From positions 54,162-118,161 of the forward strand of contig JAHWKK010000011.1 in assembly GCA_019347945.1 (NCBI GenBank): a stretch of 64,000 bases of DNA, in the 5' to 3' direction. A model generated the notes under the pieces. That model saw only the letters and a program-made list of their open reading frames with translations, was not told the origin of the DNA and made no database searches. The translations under genes were made by a program, and so were the position numbers. This stretch comes from Acidobacteriota bacterium. Its GTDB lineage: Bacteria; Acidobacteriota; Thermoanaerobaculia; Gp7-AA8; JAHWKK01. Below, piece after piece: positions 8,498-17,335 of this stretch (the stretch's first letter is position 1; the number at the start of each line of letters is the position of its first letter).

Positions 8498-9564
8498 CGC
8501 TGCTCGCGATTCTGCTCGCCGGCTGCGGCGGCGCTGAGGGGTCTCAGGCCGCACCTCCGGAAACCGGGGCGGAGGAAGAAGAAATTGAATCCGCCGAATC
8601 GGCCGAATCGCCGGCGATGCGCTTTCTCCCGAGAGACGAGGACATCGAGGGATGGCGCCTGACCACCGACCCGCGCGTCTACATCGGTCCGGGTGCCCGA
8701 CGATGGCTTGCCGGGGGTGCCGCGCCGTTTCTCGATTACGGTCTCGTCGATCTCACCGTCGGGCGCTACGAGAGCGAGGTCGGAAACAAGGTCGCCACGG
8801 TCGAGCTCTTTCGCTTCCCCGATTTCGTCCAGGCCTTCGGTGCCTGGACCAGCCAGCGCGGCGGAAATACTGAGACCGTCGACCTCGGCAACTCCGCCTT
8901 TACCACCGACGAGTCGATCCAGGTCTGGAAAGGACCCTTCTTCATTCGCGTCATCGAGCTGGCCGCACCGAGCTCCGGCCCCCTCTCCGATCCCGGCGCG
9001 CAGAGCGTCGCTGCTTCCGACGATTCATCCGATGAGACCGAGCCCGCCGCGGAAGGCTCCATCGGGACTCTGACACGCGTCGTTCTCGAAGACATCCCCG
9101 CGGCGGAGGGGATGCCGGCGGTCCTCGGGTTTCTCCCGTCCACCCACCGGATTCCCGGTTCCGAAAAGTACAGCGTCCGCGAGGGGCTCGGAGTTACCTA
9201 TCTCGGCAATTCATTCACCGTCGATTATGCGCTCCCGTCCGGCAGCCGGGTGACGGGACTGGCGCTCCCCGCTCCCGGCAAAGAGGTCGCCACGCAGATC
9301 CTCGAGGCCTACAAGTCCTTTTTCGAACGAAACGGACGCGTGCTCGACGCCGTACCGAACCTCGGGGAAGACAATTTCACCGCCGAGGATCAGTACAGGG
9401 GAAGGGTCGTCGCTCTACGCATCGACCGGTTCGTCGTCATCTTCCAGGGCTTCGCGGAAATGCCCGAGCTCCAGGCGCTCGCGATCGAATCCGATCGCCG
9501 GATTCTCGATGCGATTCGAAGGGCGCTCGCACGGGCGGAAGCGGAGCGCCGCGAAAGAAGCTGA
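8410..9564 (+). CDS. DUF6599-like lipoprotein
   Basis: The start is placed at ATG 8410, inside the last 88 bases of pepA in another frame; an ATG at 8380 is also possible. The protein (about 384 residues) has a basic leader and lipobox (ILLAGCGG), then an acidic linker rich in Glu and Ala. The following region (FLPRDEDIEGWRLTTDPRVY, GLVDLTVGRYES, VELFRFPDFVQAFGAWTSQR) resembles DUF6599 proteins, which have no known function. The overlap with pepA suggests cotranscription. Two internal repeats (FFIRVI at mid-protein and VVALRIDRFVVIFQGF near the end) suggest a duplicated fold. Confidence 0.7.
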   Translation: MGRQQDSERTKGSDRSRRTRHHPLPAVALTLLAILLAGCGGAEGSQAAPPETGAEEEEIESAESAESPAMRFLPRDEDIEGWRLTTDPRVYIGPGARRWLAGGAAPFLDYGLVDLTVGRYESEVGNKVATVELFRFPDFVQAFGAWTSQRGGNTETVDLGNSAFTTDESIQVWKGPFFIRVIELAAPSSGPLSDPGAQSVAASDDSSDETEPAAEGSIGTLTRVVLEDIPAAEGMPAVLGFLPSTHRIPGSEKYSVREGLGVTYLGNSFTVDYALPSGSRVTGLALPAPGKEVATQILEAYKSFFERNGRVLDAVPNLGEDNFTAEDQYRGRVVALRIDRFVVIFQGFAEMPELQALAIESDRRILDAIRRALARAEAERRERS

Positions 9565-9565
9565 C

Positions 9566-9581
9566 TCCTCGGTAGCGAGGA
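9566..9581. terminator. Short hairpin between converging genes
   Basis: TCCTCG (9566-9571) and CGAGGA (9576-9581) form a six-base stem with a four-base loop, placed in the 24-base gap between two convergent genes. There is no T-run. It may act as a shared, weak terminator. Confidence 0.3.
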
Positions 9582-9588
9582 ATGACGG

Positions 9589-10905
9589 TTACGCCTCGAC
9601 CAGACCATCGAAGCGCTCCCTCATGTCGCGAAGGTCGTTCTCTTCGCTGTGACATCGCTCGCCTGCGCGGAGGATCATCCGCGCATGCTCGAGAAGTATC
9701 TCCCGCCGGTCCGGCCGCTCGCAGCGGTCCAGGAGGTCGGCGATGCGTTCGAGCAGGCGGATCGTGACCGCGACACTCGAAGCTCCGTATTGTCGAATGT
9801 GATCGAACGCGGTATCGCAGATCCCGGGAAAGTCGAACGGTCTGGCGACGAGTCTCAGCTCACCGTCATCATCGAAGTGGTACGGCGAAGGAAAGTCCCG
9901 GTTGATCAGTTTCATGAGGCCCTGGCTGATCCGATCGACGCACGCCACCGCGGTGAACGGATCGTTGATCCCGGGAGAGAGCGAACGAACGGCCACCTCC
10001 ACGAGCTGAAGAATCGCAAACTCGACATCCTGATCGGTGGTCCGCGAAGTCCCGATCTCGAAGGCGTCCGCGAGCTTCTCGAGTTTCTCCTCGTCGAGCT
10101 CCGAGCGTGCCCATACGCGCGCGACCGGCGCTCCCTCGGTCACAAAGTCGCCCGGCCGGCGCAGGACCTCCGCGACCATCCCGGATCCACAGCATAAATC
10201 CGTCAGCACAGACTCACTGACGAACTGAACGTAACCGCTCTCGTCCGCCTCGATCTCGAAATGGCTGGTCGCCCTCACGGCTTCGAAAGCTTCTCTCCCT
10301 CGATCCTCGTCCCCCTCCTTCCAGGCCAGATGTTCGGGATAGATGCGCTCGATACTCGAGTCGAGATCCCGGGATACGACACGGACGATGACGTCCGCCT
10401 GAATCGAGCGCGATACGTGATGGATGAAGTAGATGAGTACGGCCAGACTCGTGAGCGCCAGACCGACTCCCAAAGTAACCGAGAGGTACGGTACGAACGC
10501 GCGGTTTTCGGTTCCTCTGATGCTGGGAAGAACGAGAAGGCAGTAAATGAACGTCGCGATGAACGTTCCGAGAACGAGCTGGTTCGCCCGATCGCGCATG
10601 AAGTTTCGGAGAACACGAGGGCCGAACTGTTGCGAGGCGAGCGAGAGCGCGACAATGGTGATGGAAAAGATGACGCCGGCGACCGTGATCATCGAACCCG
10701 CGATGGTCGCGAGAATCTGTCTCGCACCTTCCGGACCCCCGCCGTAAAAGAAGACGAAGGTCTCGGCAATCTCGAATCGGTAGTGGCGGTCGATGTAATT
10801 CGCGGTCCACACCGCGACGAGCGCCCCGATCGTCATGACGGCCGGGACGAACCAGAGGCTCGATCTCAGCACGCTCCAGAGCCACTTGATGCGCGAGAAA
10901 TTCAC
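9589..10905 (-). CDS. DUF2254 integral membrane protein
   Basis: A 438-residue protein with four predicted membrane segments in its first half: near residues 18-35, 65-92, 110-130 and 142-165. The pattern SLWFVPAVMTIGA, then GSMITVAGVIFSITIVALSLASQQFGPR split over the second segment, is the hallmark of DUF2254. The C-terminal half is soluble and ends in the typical ISPGINDPFTA-like segment (SLSPGINDPFTAVACVDR). No function is established for the family. It lies 34 bases downstream of pgsA on the same strand. Confidence 0.88.
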   Translation of the reverse strand: MNFSRIKWLWSVLRSSLWFVPAVMTIGALVAVWTANYIDRHYRFEIAETFVFFYGGGPEGARQILATIAGSMITVAGVIFSITIVALSLASQQFGPRVLRNFMRDRANQLVLGTFIATFIYCLLVLPSIRGTENRAFVPYLSVTLGVGLALTSLAVLIYFIHHVSRSIQADVIVRVVSRDLDSSIERIYPEHLAWKEGDEDRGREAFEAVRATSHFEIEADESGYVQFVSESVLTDLCCGSGMVAEVLRRPGDFVTEGAPVARVWARSELDEEKLEKLADAFEIGTSRTTDQDVEFAILQLVEVAVRSLSPGINDPFTAVACVDRISQGLMKLINRDFPSPYHFDDDGELRLVARPFDFPGICDTAFDHIRQYGASSVAVTIRLLERIADLLDRCERPDRREILLEHARMILRAGERCHSEENDLRDMRERFDGLVEA

Positions 10906-10939
10906 GGACGCGGGCTCTGCGAGGACGATTCCACCCGGC

Positions 10940-11596
10940 TCATTTCACCGCCAGAACGCTCGAGTAGAACCTCCAGACATAGTCGACGGCCGACACGATC
11001 GCCAGGATCACGACCACCCAGAGCACCGCCGGCCCGAGCCACTGCAGCTCACCGAGTTTCTCACCGAGGATGAGCAGCGAGATCGCGATCACCTGCGAAA
11101 CCGTTTTCCCTTTCCCCAGCTTGGACGCCGGCATGTCGATCCCCTGCTGCGCAGCGACCGAACGGAGACCCGAGACCGCGAACTCACGGCCGATGATGAC
11201 CACGACCATCCATGCGGACGCGAGGCCGAGCGCCACGAGCGAAATGAACGCCGCCGAGATCAGCAGTTTGTCCGCGATCGGATCGAGCAGCATCCCCAGT
11301 CTCGTGATCTGGTTGAACCGGCGTGCGATCCATCCGTCGACCAGATCGGTCACCGCCGCGAGGAGAAAGATCCCCAGTCCCACATACTCCTTCGCCTCGA
11401 ACTCGGTGAGCAGCGCGACGACGAGAAAAGGGACGAGGAAAACGCGAAAAAAAGTCAGCGAATTGGGGAGATTGAGAATTCTCCTCGAAGCTTCCTCGTC
11501 AATCTCATTGACCGCCTCCGCCGGGGCGACTTTGCCAACCGGGCGCGGCTCATCCTCGGATATCTTCACCTCACCGATCTTCATTCTGCCCAGCAT
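10940..11596 (-). CDS. pgsA: CDP-diacylglycerol-glycerol-3-phosphate 3-phosphatidyltransferase
   Basis: A 218-residue membrane enzyme making phosphatidylglycerol phosphate from CDP-diacylglycerol and glycerol-3-phosphate. The CDP-alcohol phosphotransferase signature D-x2-DG-x2-AR-x8-G-x3-D-x3-D is intact in DLVDGWIARRF, then LGMLLDPIADK. An extra acidic N-terminus of about 35 residues precedes the usual start (ILNLPNSLTFFRV). Several transmembrane helices follow. It is transcribed away from tRNA-Leu and is followed by the DUF2254 gene. Confidence 0.92.
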   Translation of the reverse strand: MLGRMKIGEVKISEDEPRPVGKVAPAEAVNEIDEEASRRILNLPNSLTFFRVFLVPFLVVALLTEFEAKEYVGLGIFLLAAVTDLVDGWIARRFNQITRLGMLLDPIADKLLISAAFISLVALGLASAWMVVVIIGREFAVSGLRSVAAQQGIDMPASKLGKGKTVSQVIAISLLILGEKLGELQWLGPAVLWVVVILAIVSAVDYVWRFYSSVLAVK

Positions 11597-11676
11597 ACCG
11601 CGCCCTATCGGCGACGGGAATTAAATCGGATCTCGCTTTCTTTCGAATGGCCGTTCCCACCGTGGTCCGTGGCGAT

Positions 11677-11763
11677 GCGAAAGTGGCGGAATTGGTAGAC
11701 GCGCCAGCCTCAGGAGCTGGTGACCGCAAGGTCGTGGGGGTTCGAGTCCCCCCTTTCGCACCA
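11677..11763 (+). tRNA. tRNA-Leu (anticodon CAG)
   Basis: The acceptor stem GCGAAAG (11677-11683) pairs with CTTTCGC (11753-11759), followed by discriminator A and encoded CCA (11761-11763). The D arm contains GGCGGAATTGGTAGACGC, the usual leucine form. The anticodon stem CCAGC/GCTGG encloses the loop CTCAGGA, giving anticodon CAG (reads CUG). A long variable arm (TGACCGCAAGGTCGT) confirms a class II tRNA, and the T loop reads GTTCGAGTC. All arms fold well. Confidence 0.97.
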
Positions 11764-11773
11764 GCTTCTCACT

Positions 11774-12082
11774 TCAGCCGTCGATCTGAGCGAGCTTTTC
11801 CAGAATTTTCTCGATCCGCCCGCGAACTTCCTGCCGCTGCTCCTCGAACGTTTCACGCTCGTCCTCGAGCTCTGCCAGCCGCTCGGCACCCCCGGATAGA
11901 TCTCCGAGCCGTGATTCCGCCTCTTCGAGTCGCCCTACGAGATCGTCCCGTTCCGCCCGCAACTTCCTGATCGTTTCGATCGCCTTCTCGACCTGAACCG
12001 CGAGACGATCGATCATCTCGACGCCGCCGGGCCCGATCAGCTCCATCTGCTTGTCGTCCTTTTTCGACTCTTTCTTCGCCAA
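11774..12082 (-). CDS. Small coiled-coil protein (ZapB-like)
   Basis: A 102-residue hydrophilic protein. After a Lys-rich start (MAKKESKKDDKQMEL) nearly the whole chain has a heptad pattern with Leu, Ile and Val at a/d positions (IDRLAVQVEKAIETIRKL, then LEEAESRLGDL), indicating a long coiled coil. It lies 11 bases after pheT in the same operon. In many bacteria small coiled-coil or ZapA-type division proteins follow pheT, so a divisome role is plausible, but nothing in the sequence proves it. Confidence 0.7.
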   Translation of the reverse strand: MAKKESKKDDKQMELIGPGGVEMIDRLAVQVEKAIETIRKLRAERDDLVGRLEEAESRLGDLSGGAERLAELEDERETFEEQRQEVRGRIEKILEKLAQIDG

Positions 12083-12093
12083 TCAACTCTCCT

Positions 12094-14106
12094 TCATTCG
12101 CTCTCGATCGGCAGCTTCGAGGCAATCGTCTTTTTCAGCTGTTCGTGCGTCTTCTCGACTTCTTCCTGACTCAATGAACGATCGAGCACCTGGTACCACA
12201 TCGCCAGCGTCGTCTTCACTTGCTCGTCATCCGGACTCGCGAACCGGTCCCACAGACCATAATCGGCGAGCTCCTCGGGACGCACGGCTTCCAGCACCCT
12301 TCGGATCTCGGTCCAGCTCAGATCAGGATCGTGTCTGAACGCGAAAGCCATCGGAACGCCGGGATATCGCGAGACTTCCTGCATTTCGACGACCGGTCGC
12401 GCCTTCAGGAACGGCTCGAGCGAGATCTCCGCCGCGACGACCGTCGTCTTCAGCCCCAGTCTGGAGCCGAATCCGGAATCGATCTGGCCGACGACCGCGA
12501 CCCGCTCCCCGTCGATCGACGCCGCCGCTGCATAGCCATCCCGCGCCCATTTCAGCGATGCCGGTTCCCATTCGAGAGCCGCTCCGATTCTCTCGGCCAG
12601 CTCATCGACCACTCCCCGGGCGTCGAAAAAGTCCACGTCTCTGGACTTTTCGTCCCAGTGTCCGGGGCGGGCACCCCACAGCGCGATTGCGGCGCGAGCG
12701 CTCTCCGCGGTTCCATCCCGGAGCTCGTGATACGTCCTGCCGGCCTCGAAGATTGCCCCCTGACGATTCCCGTACGACCAGTTCGACGCGGCCGCTTCGA
12801 GCAGGCCCGGAATGATACTCGTCCGCATCGCTGCAGTATTTTCGGACAGCGCGTTCTCGACGATCAGCGGCTCCTCCTCCGAAATCTCCGCCAGTTGATC
12901 GATCCGCATGAACGAGTACGTGATCACCTCGCTCAGACCGAGAGACACGAGAACGTCGCGAACCCGCTCTTCCAGCTCCCGGGCCTCATCTCGGCGAACA
13001 TCGCCGGTCGAAAGCCTCGGAAGTGCTGCCGGAATCTCGTCGTAACCGTGAATGCGGAGGATCTCCTCGATCAGGTCGATCTCCGAAGCGATGTCGCCTC
13101 GCCACGAAGGAACGGCGACTCGGAGACTCTCCCCGGCTGGCTCCACCCGCATTCCCAGGCCTTCGAGAATCCGTTGCGACTCGTCGAGGCCGATGGCGCC
13201 GCCCGAGAACATCGCGATTCTTCCAGCCCGGACTTCGACGACGGTCGGCTCGGGGAGATTCACGATCTCATCGGAGAACGCGAACGGAGCTCCTCCTGCC
13301 TCATCGATGATCAAGGCGGCACAGCGGCGAATCGCCTCTGCTGCATCGCCCGGATCGACGCGGCGCTCGAAGCGATACGACGCGTCCGTGTTCAAATTCA
13401 GACGACGCGAAGCCAGACGGATCGTCACCGGGTCGAACCATGCGCACTCGAGCAGCACGCGTGTGGTGCCTTTGTCGATCTCGCTGTTCTCGCCCCCCAT
13501 GATGCCACCGAGTCCGACTCCCCTCGTTCCATCGTCAATGACGACGGTGCGAGGATCGACAGTCCTCTCGACGCCGTCGAGCGTCGTGAGCTTCTCTCCT
13601 TCTCGACCGGGGCGCACGACGATTCGATCTCCCTCGAGCCGCTCGCGATCGAAGGCATGGAGCGGATGGCCGAGCTCGAGCATTACGTAATTGGTCGCAT
13701 CAACGATGTTGTTGAGAGGCCGCAGTCCGACGCTTTCGAGCCTGCGGCGGATCTTTTCGCTCGATGGCCGGACCTCGACTCCATCGATCGCGAGAGCGGC
13801 GAAGCGGCCACACATCGCGGGAGCTTCGATCGAGACCGGCCAGGCATCGAGACCTTCGACGTCGACGAGGTTTTCGACCGGCCGGACTTTCCGATCGACT
13901 GCGGCGGCGAGCTCGCGCGCCATCCCTCTGTGGGACATTGCATCGATCCGGTTCGTGGTGATCTCGAGCTCGACCGTTCTCCCTGCAGGTGACGTTTCCA
14001 CTCCCTCGACCGCATGGCCAATCCGCGTCAGCGTCTCGTCGAATGCTCGATCGTCGATCCCCTCGAGGTCGATCCAGTCGCCAATCCATTCGGTGAGCAT
14101 CTTCAT
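12094..14106 (-). CDS. pheT: Phenylalanine-tRNA ligase beta subunit, short form
   Basis: A 670-residue beta subunit. It starts in the usual way (MKMLTEWIGDWIDLEG) but after residue 37 goes straight from HAVEGVE to VELEITTNRIDAMSH, skipping the roughly 110-residue tRNA-binding (EMAP-like) domain found in typical 780-800-residue PheT. The B3/4 editing domain, the B5 region, the catalytic-like core (SLGLSEVITYSFMR) and the C-terminal FDX-ACB domain (VSRYPGVPMAFAFRHDPDLS) are present. pheS is not adjacent; the neighbour upstream is meaB, overlapping by four bases (ATGA). The short form is known in some lineages. Confidence 0.9.
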   Translation of the reverse strand: MKMLTEWIGDWIDLEGIDDRAFDETLTRIGHAVEGVETSPAGRTVELEITTNRIDAMSHRGMARELAAAVDRKVRPVENLVDVEGLDAWPVSIEAPAMCGRFAALAIDGVEVRPSSEKIRRRLESVGLRPLNNIVDATNYVMLELGHPLHAFDRERLEGDRIVVRPGREGEKLTTLDGVERTVDPRTVVIDDGTRGVGLGGIMGGENSEIDKGTTRVLLECAWFDPVTIRLASRRLNLNTDASYRFERRVDPGDAAEAIRRCAALIIDEAGGAPFAFSDEIVNLPEPTVVEVRAGRIAMFSGGAIGLDESQRILEGLGMRVEPAGESLRVAVPSWRGDIASEIDLIEEILRIHGYDEIPAALPRLSTGDVRRDEARELEERVRDVLVSLGLSEVITYSFMRIDQLAEISEEEPLIVENALSENTAAMRTSIIPGLLEAAASNWSYGNRQGAIFEAGRTYHELRDGTAESARAAIALWGARPGHWDEKSRDVDFFDARGVVDELAERIGAALEWEPASLKWARDGYAAAASIDGERVAVVGQIDSGFGSRLGLKTTVVAAEISLEPFLKARPVVEMQEVSRYPGVPMAFAFRHDPDLSWTEIRRVLEAVRPEELADYGLWDRFASPDDEQVKTTLAMWYQVLDRSLSQEEVEKTHEQLKKTIASKLPIESE

Positions 14107-15074
14107 CGTTTGTCGTCCCCCGGTGAGAAGTCCACGCGGCTGATCACCGATGCCGCGGCGTCGTGGGGATTGTTTCGTTTCCGGAGGACGTCATCGAGAA
14201 GCGCCTCGTAATCCTCCTTGGTGATCGTTTCGCCTACGAGGCGATTCATGAATGTCTCCTTGAGCTGAGTCTCGATCCTGATCCGGACGCGTTCCCTGTT
14301 GCGGCGATCGAGCTCACCCGAGCTCTCGAGGTACTCGTAATGCTGGTCGATGGTCTTCGCGAGCTCGTCGATTCCGACCGAGGTCGTCGCCACGGTCTTG
14401 ACGATCGGGGGTATCCAGTCGGCGTGTTCCTCGACGAGCGACATCATCGTGCGGACTTCCATCACGGTCCGGTCGGCGTCGGGACGATCCGCCTTGTTGA
14501 CGGCGAATACGTCCCCGATCTCCATGATTCCCGCCTTGATCGCCTGGATATCGTCGCCCATTCCGGGGACGAGAACCACGATATTCGTCTGAACGGTGCG
14601 GATCACCTCGACCTCATCCTGCCCGACCCCGACCGTTTCGACCAGCACGACGTCGAAAGACGCCGCGTCGAGAAGGTCGACTACGTCGTTTGTCGCGCGC
14701 GCGATGCCCCCGAGAAAGCCTCGGGTTGCCATCGACCGGATGTAGACACCCGAGTCGATGTAGAGGTCCTGCATTCGAACGCGATCCCCGAGCAGTGCCC
14801 CTCCGGAAAACGGCGAGGTGGGATCGACGCAGATGATTCCGACCGTCTTCCCCTCCGCGCGATACTGCCGGGCCATCGCCGCGACCAGGGTCGACTTTCC
14901 CGCTCCCGGCGAGCCGGTCACGCCGACGATCCTCGCCTTCCCGGTCGACGGATAGAGCGCCGCGAGAAGCTTCTCCGTCTCGGGATCATCCCGCTCGATC
15001 ATCGAGACGGCTCTTCCGAGAGCCCGGAAGCGGCCGGCCTCGATCTGATCCTTCAGGCTCTCGATCGATTCCAT
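14103..15074 (-). CDS. meaB: MeaB/ArgK-type GTPase, methylmalonyl-CoA mutase chaperone
   Basis: A 323-residue P-loop GTPase of the G3E family. It has the Walker A motif GSPGAGKSTL, the conserved CVDPTSPFSGGALLGDR stretch, a switch region (ETVGVGQDEVE) and NKAD for guanine recognition. Relatives protect and reload adenosylcobalamin-dependent acyl-CoA mutases. No mutase lies in the window, but an acyl-CoA dehydrogenase gene is 12 bases upstream on the same strand, which fits branched-chain acyl-CoA or propionyl-CoA breakdown. It overlaps pheT by four bases, so core translation and acyl-CoA genes are in one transcript. Confidence 0.9.
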   Translation of the reverse strand: MESIESLKDQIEAGRFRALGRAVSMIERDDPETEKLLAALYPSTGKARIVGVTGSPGAGKSTLVAAMARQYRAEGKTVGIICVDPTSPFSGGALLGDRVRMQDLYIDSGVYIRSMATRGFLGGIARATNDVVDLLDAASFDVVLVETVGVGQDEVEVIRTVQTNIVVLVPGMGDDIQAIKAGIMEIGDVFAVNKADRPDADRTVMEVRTMMSLVEEHADWIPPIVKTVATTSVGIDELAKTIDQHYEYLESSGELDRRNRERVRIRIETQLKETFMNRLVGETITKEDYEALLDDVLRKRNNPHDAAASVISRVDFSPGDDKR

Positions 15075-15086
15075 CGCGGCCTGGTC

Positions 15087-16232
15087 TCAGATCTCGGCGA
15101 GGATGTTCCTCGCGATCACCATCCTCTGGATCTCACTGGTTCCCTCGCCGATTGTGCAGAGCTTGACGTCGCGGTAGTACTTCTCGGCCGGATACTCCTT
15201 GACGAAGCCGTATCCTCCGAAGATCTGAACTCCCTTCTCGGTGGCTCTGACCGCGACTTCCGACGAGTAGAGCTTTGCCATCGCTGCCTGGGTCGTGACC
15301 GGTTCCCCGGAATCCTTGGTCGCGGCCGCCCGATGACAGAGCAGTCTCGCAGCATCGATCTCGGTGGCCATGTCCGCCAGCATGAACTGAATCGCCTGAT
15401 ACTCGGCGATCTGCTTCCCGAATGCGGTCCGCTCCTTCGCATACCCGCGAGCCGCCTGGTAGGCGCCGCGTGCAATTCCGAGGGCCAGCGCGCCGATCGA
15501 GATCCGCCCTCCGTCGAGTGTCTTCATCGCGCCGACGAACCCCCTCCCCACCTCCCCCAGAAGGCCGTCGGCAGGAACCCGGCAATCCTCGAGGACCAGC
15601 TCCGCGGTGTCGGAGGTCCGCATCCCGAGCTTGTTCTCCTTCTTTCCGGGACGGATTCCGTCCCGATCCGTCTCCACGACGAAAGCCGTGATGCTCCCCT
15701 TCGGATCCTCGCGGTCTGTGATCGCCATGACGACGGCGACATCGGCGTGCGTCGCATTCGTGATGAAGTTTTTCGTCCCATTGAGCACCCAGTCGTCGCC
15801 GTCCCTGGTCGCGATGGTCCGCATGGCCGCGGCGTCGCTTCCGGACCCGGGCTCGGTCAGCGCCCAGCATCCGATCCATTCACCCGAGGTGAGCTTCGGC
15901 ATGTACTTCTGCTTCTGCTCCTCGCTGCCGGCGACGAAGATGTGGCCCGTGCAGAGGGAGTTGTGCGCGGCGACCGCCAGAGCGATTCCGCTCTCGACAG
16001 CTCCCAGCTCCTCGATGACGTTCACGTAGTCGATGTAGCTCAGCCCCGCCCCGCCGTACTCCTCGGGGAAGATGACGCCGAGCATTCCCAGCTCCCCGAG
16101 CTTCTTCATCACATCGACCGGGAAATGCTGCGCCTCGTCCCATTCCATGATGTGGGGCCGGATCTCTTTTTCTGCAAATTCGCGAACCATGTCGCGAATC
16201 TGTTCCTGCTCCGCGCTGAGACGGAAATCCAT
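15087..16232 (-). CDS. Acyl-CoA dehydrogenase (FAD-dependent)
   Basis: A 381-residue enzyme, the normal length for short/branched-chain acyl-CoA dehydrogenases. The N-terminal helical domain ([20 protein letters not shown]), the middle FAD-contact segment ([17 protein letters not shown], then [13 protein letters not shown]) and the C-terminal [11 protein letters not shown] with the catalytic Glu are all present, as is [13 protein letters not shown]. It oxidises acyl-CoA to trans-enoyl-CoA and passes electrons to ETF. It is the first gene of the acd-meaB-pheT-coiled-coil operon. Chain-length preference cannot be read. Confidence 0.93.
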   Translation of the reverse strand: MDFRLSAEQEQIRDMVREFAEKEIRPHIMEWDEAQHFPVDVMKKLGELGMLGVIFPEEYGGAGLSYIDYVNVIEELGAVESGIALAVAAHNSLCTGHIFVAGSEEQKQKYMPKLTSGEWIGCWALTEPGSGSDAAAMRTIATRDGDDWVLNGTKNFITNATHADVAVVMAITDREDPKGSITAFVVETDRDGIRPGKKENKLGMRTSDTAELVLEDCRVPADGLLGEVGRGFVGAMKTLDGGRISIGALALGIARGAYQAARGYAKERTAFGKQIAEYQAIQFMLADMATEIDAARLLCHRAAATKDSGEPVTTQAAMAKLYSSEVAVRATEKGVQIFGGYGFVKEYPAEKYYRDVKLCTIGEGTSEIQRMVIARNILAEI

Positions 16233-16358
16233 GCAGCACTCCTAACGGGAAATCCCGCGTGCGCGTCGCCGGCAGGAAGGCCAGTGATTACTCGCGGCGA
16301 CGCCGGGTTGCTGCGAATTCTAATGGCGGGGCCCGATCGGCGCAAACCGGCGAAAGGC

Positions 16359-16448
16359 GGGGTCGGGTCTGAACTTGGAACTTAACTCAGGGATCGCCAG
16401 AGCTTGGGAGATCAACGGTAGTTAAGTTCCAAGTTCAGACCCGACCCC
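16359..16448. repeat. REP-like element: perfect 29-bp inverted repeat
   Basis: The arm at 16359-16387 (beginning GGGGTCGGGTCTGAAC) is matched exactly by its reverse complement at 16420-16448, with a 32-base loop between. The tandem GGGTC.GGTCT/AGACCCGACCCC edges recall the extragenic hairpins mobilised by REP-associated tyrosine transposases (RAYT); no such transposase is in the window. The rest of this 249-base gap (16233-16481) holds no gene; its right end is a heptad array (TTCACTT, TTCACTC) that runs into the PilZ stop. Confidence 0.8.
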
Positions 16449-16481
16449 GACCCCCTCCCCTCTTCACTTTTCACTCTTCAC

Positions 16482-17201
16482 TTACGTGCGAGTGACCGCC
16501 ACTTCCGCGCATGCCTTGATGAACTGGCGCCCGGCTTCGTCGGACGTATCCCAGGTCCGGCAGAGGAGCTCGATGTCGTCCGGATGCTCGGTGGCGGGCA
16601 CCGTGAACCCATCCTCCGGCTGTGCGGAGTTGTGAGTCCGCTTCTTCTCCCACCAGTTTCCCACCCGCCGGCATCGAATGTATCCGATCTCGCTCGCCCA
16701 CGCCTTTTCCGGGACGAGATGCGCGGCCCCCTCGGCGCGAACACCTTCCGCCCTCCCGCTCGCATCGACCACACCCGTCCGGAACGTAGGCATGTCCCGT
16801 TGCATGATCGGTCCCAGCCCCTTGACGTTGGCCACCTGCTCGGCGAGACCTCTCTTGACGATGTCCGCCACCATCGCACGAACACCCGTCATGGTCTCTT
16901 CGCTCGGATCGAGAAACCTCAACCCGGATCGATAGACGGTGGCGCCCTTCTCTCCCGTGATGAATCGGTCGACCCGGGAGTAGACCACATGGCACTTCAG
17001 ATTGAGGGCCTTTTCCTGCCACTCGATGATCAGATCGATTTTGGATCCCGTCCCGAACCGGCGGTTGTAATGCTCAATCTTCGCACCCGACTCGCTGACG
17101 TCGATCAGAAGCACGCCGGTCGTTCCCACCCGCCCGTACAGCTGGCGTGACGGGGAAACCCTCTGCTTGGTCCGCTGTGATCGATCTCGTTCGGAGCCCA
17201 T
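16482..17201 (-). CDS. PilZ-domain protein
   Basis: A 239-residue protein. An N-terminal PilZ domain (about residues 10-100) shows the second PilZ motif as IDVSESGAKIEH (D-x-S-x-x-G) and the terminal VVYSRVDR/YRSGLRFLD strands. The first motif (RxxxR) may be represented by the basic run RDRSQRTKQR. Cyclic-di-GMP binding is therefore plausible. The C-terminal half (residues 110-239) has a Cys- and Trp-containing region I do not recognise (GYIRCRRVGNWW). Its partners could include the GGDEF protein elsewhere in the window. Confidence 0.72.
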   Translation of the reverse strand: MGSERDRSQRTKQRVSPSRQLYGRVGTTGVLLIDVSESGAKIEHYNRRFGTGSKIDLIIEWQEKALNLKCHVVYSRVDRFITGEKGATVYRSGLRFLDPSEETMTGVRAMVADIVKRGLAEQVANVKGLGPIMQRDMPTFRTGVVDASGRAEGVRAEGAAHLVPEKAWASEIGYIRCRRVGNWWEKKRTHNSAQPEDGFTVPATEHPDDIELLCRTWDTSDEAGRQFIKACAEVAVTRT

Positions 17202-17335
17202 CGAATGATTCAGTCTAGCTCAGCGCCGCCGCTCGCGATGCCAACGAAAGTTAGGCGCTCCAACGGGTGCATTTGAATGCGTCATGATATCCAAAGGTCT
17301 GATTCAGGCTCATGACATCGTGTTTTCGTCGCGCC

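Noticed and set aside
14163..16385. A 740-codon antisense frame over meaB and acd
   Set aside because: Shadow of two well-supported genes; no ribosome site or known motifs.
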